Source of the DNA: Burhinus oedicnemus
Lineage: Eukaryota > Chordata > Aves > Charadriiformes > Burhinidae
Length of the DNA: 64,000 nucleotides
Assembly: GCA_008921705.1 (NCBI GenBank)
Contig: VFFE01008914.1
Location: 1,391,200-1,455,199, forward strand
Direction of reading: 5' to 3'
Under the pieces are notes generated by a model, which made no database searches, was not told where the DNA came from, and saw nothing but the letters and a program-made list of their open reading frames with translations. Shown piece after piece: positions 59,701 to 64,000 of the stretch; position 1 is the first letter of the stretch, and every line of letters starts with the position of its first letter. Position numbers and translations under genes: made by a program.

Positions 59701-62656
59701 CTGAAATATAGAAAACAAGAAGTAAACGAAGGTTAAAACTCCAGGATTGGGCCCATAAATGTAGTTTCTTCTTTATGTTCCTACTTCCGCAATCTATAGA
59801 GGAAGTGCACAAAAGTTTTACTGTATGTGTTTCTCAGTAAAGGTCATATTTATTGGAAGAAATGACAGTTTTTCCCATTTTAGACAAAAAGTCTTCTAGA
59901 CGACAAGTTTGTTTCTAAGGTAAGTTTCTAGGAAACTTGGAAATTGAATATAGTAATGCTGTATGTGCAATACTTCGTGCCTACAAAAAACTATTAACAT
60001 TTGTATGGAAACTGACTGATGTATAAGAACAGGCAAGCAGATGTTTCACTACACAATCTGCAGCATAGACCAACATTTCTGCTGAAGCTAGATATTTGGT
60101 CAATAATAATGTCATTACTAGGCAATATACTATATTTATATCTAATTTACTACATATAATAACACAAAGCAATATATAGTGATACATAATGATACACACA
60201 GATACATGTGTGTACACATATATTACTTTTAGACATTATACCAAATACAGACAACTTACTACAGTCACTTCTATTCTCTGTGAGGCTAAATGTTCACCTA
60301 TTCCCGTATTTAGTGCCTGTAAGCACAGCCAATGAAGGAAGAAATGTGATAGTGGCTGTGTGCCAAATGTAGATTAAGCTGCTTCTAACATAAGCTCCCA
60401 TGCTCGCTACTACTAGTTGTAGAATTGTCCCCAGCTTGCTGGCCTGCAGGTCACGGTACAGAACAACATAACACGTTATGGGCCCTCCAGGATTCATCTG
60501 CTCAGAAGAGGTCTACATATGAGCTAGTTGCTTTAAGATGCCTTTACAATTAATGGAAAGAATGAAACCCTTCCAAGATAGTATTCATTTAATCTAAAGT
60601 AAGCATACGTAAAATGACCCTTCCTAAGGAAGAGAGTTAACTGCTGATCTTAGAAAATGGCGCAAAGGGGCATGGGCAGCGTGTCCGAAGGAGGAGAAGA
60701 ATAATAATTCTACAAACTCATATTTGACAAGCAAAGGAGAACACCTGGACCTCCAGAATTCACAGCAAGTTGGGGTTTTTCTGTCATTACTGTAGAAAGC
60801 CCAAACATTTTTGATATCCAACCCCCTTCTGAGTAGTGTTACATTCCGGACAGTGTTCCTACATGGAATTATATAGTGTTTGAAAACATCTCCTCCTGTC
60901 AGATTAGGATCTGTCCCTATTAACTCTAATCAACCATCCTCTGGCTCTTGAATTACGATATAATAGGTCAAATAGATATGGCTCACATTATTTCTCTGTA
61001 CCTTTGTTGATTTTATTGACTTTTAATATATCGTCTCATCTTTTCTAAAGAGGAACTTACATCTTCACACTTTTTTCTGAGTTTTATCACCAAAAGGTCC
61101 TTTTCTGAACCCTTTCGATGGTGCTATACTTCTGCTGCTGCTGAAAACATCCTGTCTACATGGAGCTGGTAGATTTGACCTAGGACGTATGAGATGTCCA
61201 TGCAAGAACTGGGAGGTTGTATAGGGTACATTGAGGCATTTCAAATGACACTAGATGTCCTTGTTTAAGCAACTGAATCCGAAATATAGAGGTTCAAATC
61301 AGTTGCCATCACATGGGAATCTATCTACTTTTTAGATGCCATAAAAATATCTCACATGTCCACATAGTGCTGGCAGATATGACATAAAATCTACAACAGA
61401 TGTGTCCTCCTCTGGAGCAACAGCTTGACGTGAGGTGGAAAACACTAGGTCTCTCAAACATCATTGTATGTCAATGTATTGACAACTAAATTGAGCCCAG
61501 AGTTCCACTCCTAATTTAAAATCAGGTAAATTCTGAGTGGTTTAATTTAATTGCCTTCCAATGTGCTTTTGTCCTCAGCACACCATCGTGCTAATTTGTC
61601 GCCATCAGAAACGTTAATCTTCTGCTTCCTTCTCTTTATGACCATAAAGACAGGAAAATGTGACCATACAAACTTTGTGAGAAATTGATCAAAATACAGT
61701 GAAGATCACAGTGGGTAACATTGTTCTTTGTGGGAAGCATGAAATGCTTTAATAATTACTTTAAACAGTATCTCATAATACACGGTATGCACTGTCTAGA
61801 TGAAAAATTTCTACATACAGATATTTCCTGCTATTATTAATGTTTTGACAGTGTCCAGCAGCATACTATTCTTGAAGGTTTTTTGTTTCTATTTTCATCC
61901 TTGTATATCGTGAGAAACCGTTAGGCTTTGATATGCCTAATCTGGGAAAAAATGTATCTTCTAGGAAATATTTCAACAGTCCATTAAGATTCATAACTTT
62001 TCAGTCATTCAATATTTCTGTCTGTTTTAAAACTCAGTGTATCCTTCAGCTTTTTTGACTGGCCCTGAATTTTAGATTTGGCAGGTTTGGGCTTTTTTTT
62101 GTAGAGTGTTTCTCCTAGCTATATCATTTCAGTTTAAATAATAATACTTAGGTTGTTCGCTCAAAGTTATTGTCTTATTCTTTAGGGACTAGTGGGAAAA
62201 AAAATAAAAATTTTGAAATTTGTATTAACATTTTTAATTTGTTATCCATAATGGATTAGAAAGTCCTGTGAAAAGAAGTTGCACACCTTAATTTTCTTTC
62301 AGGCTCCTGTTTACACTCTGTAATATTCACCATGATTGTTCATGGAATAGTACTTTGCCCGCCACAAATACTATGCCCTTTAATAATTTCCTTCCTGGAA
62401 GACATCTTAATAAGGCCTTCAGTGTATGATGAAACACTTCAGGAGCTGATTAGCTTATGTTCCAAAAGGCAGCCGTAAAAAGGTAGCATTAGTTTTTCCT
62501 ATGTCTGTGGAAAACTGCCAAAACCTCCCAGCATGTTTAATTTGCAATAAAAAGTAAACTTTAACAACTCAGTCAATATTCCCTCTGTACAAGGAATCAG
62601 AAACATTCCTACTTCATGCTTTCCTTCAGGGACATGTTATGGGTAAAAAAGCAAAG
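56775..62656. other. Unique AT-rich non-coding sequence
   Basis: About 5.9 kb with no gene recognised. A G-rich run lies at 56811-56823. TA-rich, palindrome-prone stretches are at 58560-58670 (GATGCATATGCATATGTGC and similar) and 60120-60235. The 122-codon minus-strand frame at 59285-59653 has no domain signature. Confidence 0.5.
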
Positions 62657-62788
62657 TGTTATGGTTTGAGAAACCCACAATAATTTATTGTCATTTAGAC
62701 AATTATGCTATCACCCGATGACCCCTCCCCATGATGGAGGGGAATCGGGAAAAAAACAAGGAAACCTGGGGGAGGAAATATAAATAGA

Positions 62789-62794
62789 TTTAAT
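62789..62794 (-). terminator. Possible LTR polyadenylation signal
   Basis: The minus strand reads ATTAAA (within CTATTAAATC), a common variant of the polyadenylation hexamer, placed about 135 bases before the 3' end of the LTR in its sense direction. This position fits an R-region signal. No transcript evidence is available. Confidence 0.45.
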
Positions 62795-63055
62795 AGAATA
62801 AGACTAGATAATTAACATTAGTAACACTAAAGAACCAGTATTGATCCCCATACCAATATAAAATATATAGGGATTATACTCAGCCAATTCTATCAGCAGG
62901 AAGCTGTGCACTCCCAGCAGTGGACAGCAAATGTCGGACACTGCGAGCGCTACGGCTTTGGGAGGAAGGGAAGGACTCAGGGGTCCAGCATTGGGGCAAG
63001 AAGTTCTCTGGATTGCCGCCATCAAGGGAGAGAGTACTTCTCAGCACACTTTCTA

Positions 63056-63062
63056 ATTTATA
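63056..63062 (-). promoter_or_regulatory. Possible LTR TATA box
   Basis: The minus strand reads TATAAAT inside the LTR, upstream of the candidate polyadenylation hexamer in the sense direction, as expected for a U3 promoter. Surrounding substitutions mean that activity is doubtful. Confidence 0.4.
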
Positions 63063-63295
63063 TTGAATGTGATGTTCATGGTATGAAATAATCCTCTTGG
63101 CCAGCTTGGGTCAAGTGCCCGGGTCTCGCTCCTCCTCATCCCTGCACCTGGCGAGCTTAAAAAACACTGAGACCACACACCATAGCTGGCTATAAAGTAA
63201 ATGTTTTCACAAATTCAGACACTAGAGTCTTCTAAAAGTGTGGTTTTCCCAAACATTAGAAGATAAATTAGTCCTGTGTCACTCAAACCACGTCA

Positions 63296-64000
63296 CAAGG
63301 CTATCTAAGAAAGTTGTTAAAGAAATAATTCAATCCCTTGGTTTTTCAGGTGACTGGAAGAAACCTTCAAATACCATGCTTCAGTTCTTTCACCATCCAT
63401 TCTTAGGCTTGGCTATGTTCAGAACAAAAAAAAAAGAAAAAAACCACCAGTGTAGACCCTTCACTGAAACACCCATGCTGGGAATTCTAAGACTTGGGGT
63501 GCTCCATATAGTCAGTGTGCATGCAACTTGTGCAACCTATTTAACTAATCCACTTTTTTATATTTGTAGTTCAGCTCCGTAAGACATTGTTTGGTCTCTG
63601 TTCCTCCCAGGCCTTTTCCATTCTCTGTGACAGACTTCCGTTATCTCAAACTTAGCCTTTATTCTGCAGGATGAGGTACAATAGCCGAAACACAGTCATG
63701 TATTAGCACCTTGGTTGCACCTCAGGCAGACTTAACTCTCCCACAGGTCTTGTGCCACATCTGTCAGCTACGTAAGTGCAGTGGCTTTAATACCCTAAGG
63801 GAACTAAAATAGCAGTAGCAGACCGAGTTTATGTAACTGAATCCACCTTTATGTTGAGTCTATATCCGTCTTCCAGAGGGTCTTTGACATATGGTAAACC
63901 ATTTAAAACATTTTTCCCCAAGGTAATTTGACTGTCCTTCAACAATTACTGCGATCAGTCATCCTGACTTTACACAACTTTCTGTTTGTTTGACACACTA
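63296..64000. other. Unique non-coding sequence
   Basis: No gene recognised. An A-rich run lies at about 63426-63447. The 114-codon plus-strand frame starting at 63238 begins inside the LTR and has no domain. Confidence 0.55.

Larger units (their letters stand above)
62657..63295 (-). mobile_element. Endogenous retrovirus solo LTR (ERVL-like)
   Basis: A 639-bp long terminal repeat with the retroviral TG...CA ends: the plus strand starts TGTTATGGTTTGAG and ends CTCAAACCACGTCA. These ends are imperfect inverted repeats (11 of 14 positions). The flanking 5-mers CAAAG (62652-62656) and CAAGG (63296-63300) look like a target duplication with one change. Internal wording (for example GATTTAATAGAATAAGACTA and CCTCTTGGCCAGCTTGGGTC) follows a dispersed avian ERV LTR whose transcription sense is the minus strand here. 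No gag, pol or env sequence flanks it, so it is a solo LTR left by recombination. The 5-bp duplication favours an ERVL-type origin. The class is inference. Confidence 0.85.

Noticed and set aside
63238..63582. 114-codon plus-strand frame starting in the LTR
   Set aside because: Begins in antisense LTR sequence and crosses an A-rich run. No domain.
1..64000. Search for transfer RNA, ribosomal RNA, known microRNA seeds, CRISPR arrays and mariner or hAT terminal repeats
   Set aside because: No convincing candidate was recognised by eye on either strand. A covariance-model search was not possible here.

Overview
This window looks like bird nuclear DNA, either intergenic or intronic, with no recognisable host gene. 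The case for Aves rests on nine CR1 (chicken repeat 1) LINE fragments. Several end in the CR1 3' signature made of ATTCTATG-type octamers, and several keep pieces of the CR1 ORF2 reverse transcriptase or its C-terminal tail. A solo LTR of an avian endogenous-retrovirus type is also present, and repeats are otherwise sparse in an AT-rich background. No ribosomal or transfer RNA gene, CRISPR array, bacterial-style operon or host exon could be supported. The only reading frames with identifiable protein similarity are CR1 relics.

Layout, left to right. Bases 1-5332 are AT-rich unique sequence with a TG/TA tract and a TCA/TTA microsatellite. At 5333-6493 lies the longest CR1 copy (minus strand, reverse transcriptase palm motifs, frameshifted). 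Bases 6494-14102 hold several small tandem duplications, a perfect 22-bp palindrome and an old plus-strand CR1 piece near 11.1 kb. A CR1 tail sits at 14103-14440. Bases 14441-22358 are quiet and AT-rich. Three CR1 pieces cluster at 22359-23868, two of them facing each other tail to tail. A local CpG-rich patch at 26.7-27.4 kb is followed by what looks like an ancient L2/MIR-type retroposon tail with an AAT tail. Bases 27616-39079 are mostly unique, with a CA repeat and a probable MIR/CORE fragment. At 39080-39760 a CR1 tail lies beside a layered pentanucleotide array. At 40375-40564 there is a striking inverted repeat with two 54-nt arms (49 of 54 positions complementary) around an AT-rich loop. 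The best preserved CR1 ORF2 terminus is at 41593-42158. Bases 45-49.4 kb carry several homeodomain/POU-like motif clusters that read like conserved non-coding sequence. A plus-strand CR1 lies at 56488-56774, and a complete minus-strand solo LTR with a probable 5-bp target duplication is at 62657-63295.

There is no gene system here in the sense of cooperating products. The history visible is one of retroposon decay, microsatellite growth and small duplications in a gene-poor region. No new biological system could be demonstrated. The hairpin at 40.4 kb is the least expected structure and the one most worth testing for transcription. Repeat names come from recognising family sequence, not from a database search, so subfamily names are deliberately left out.
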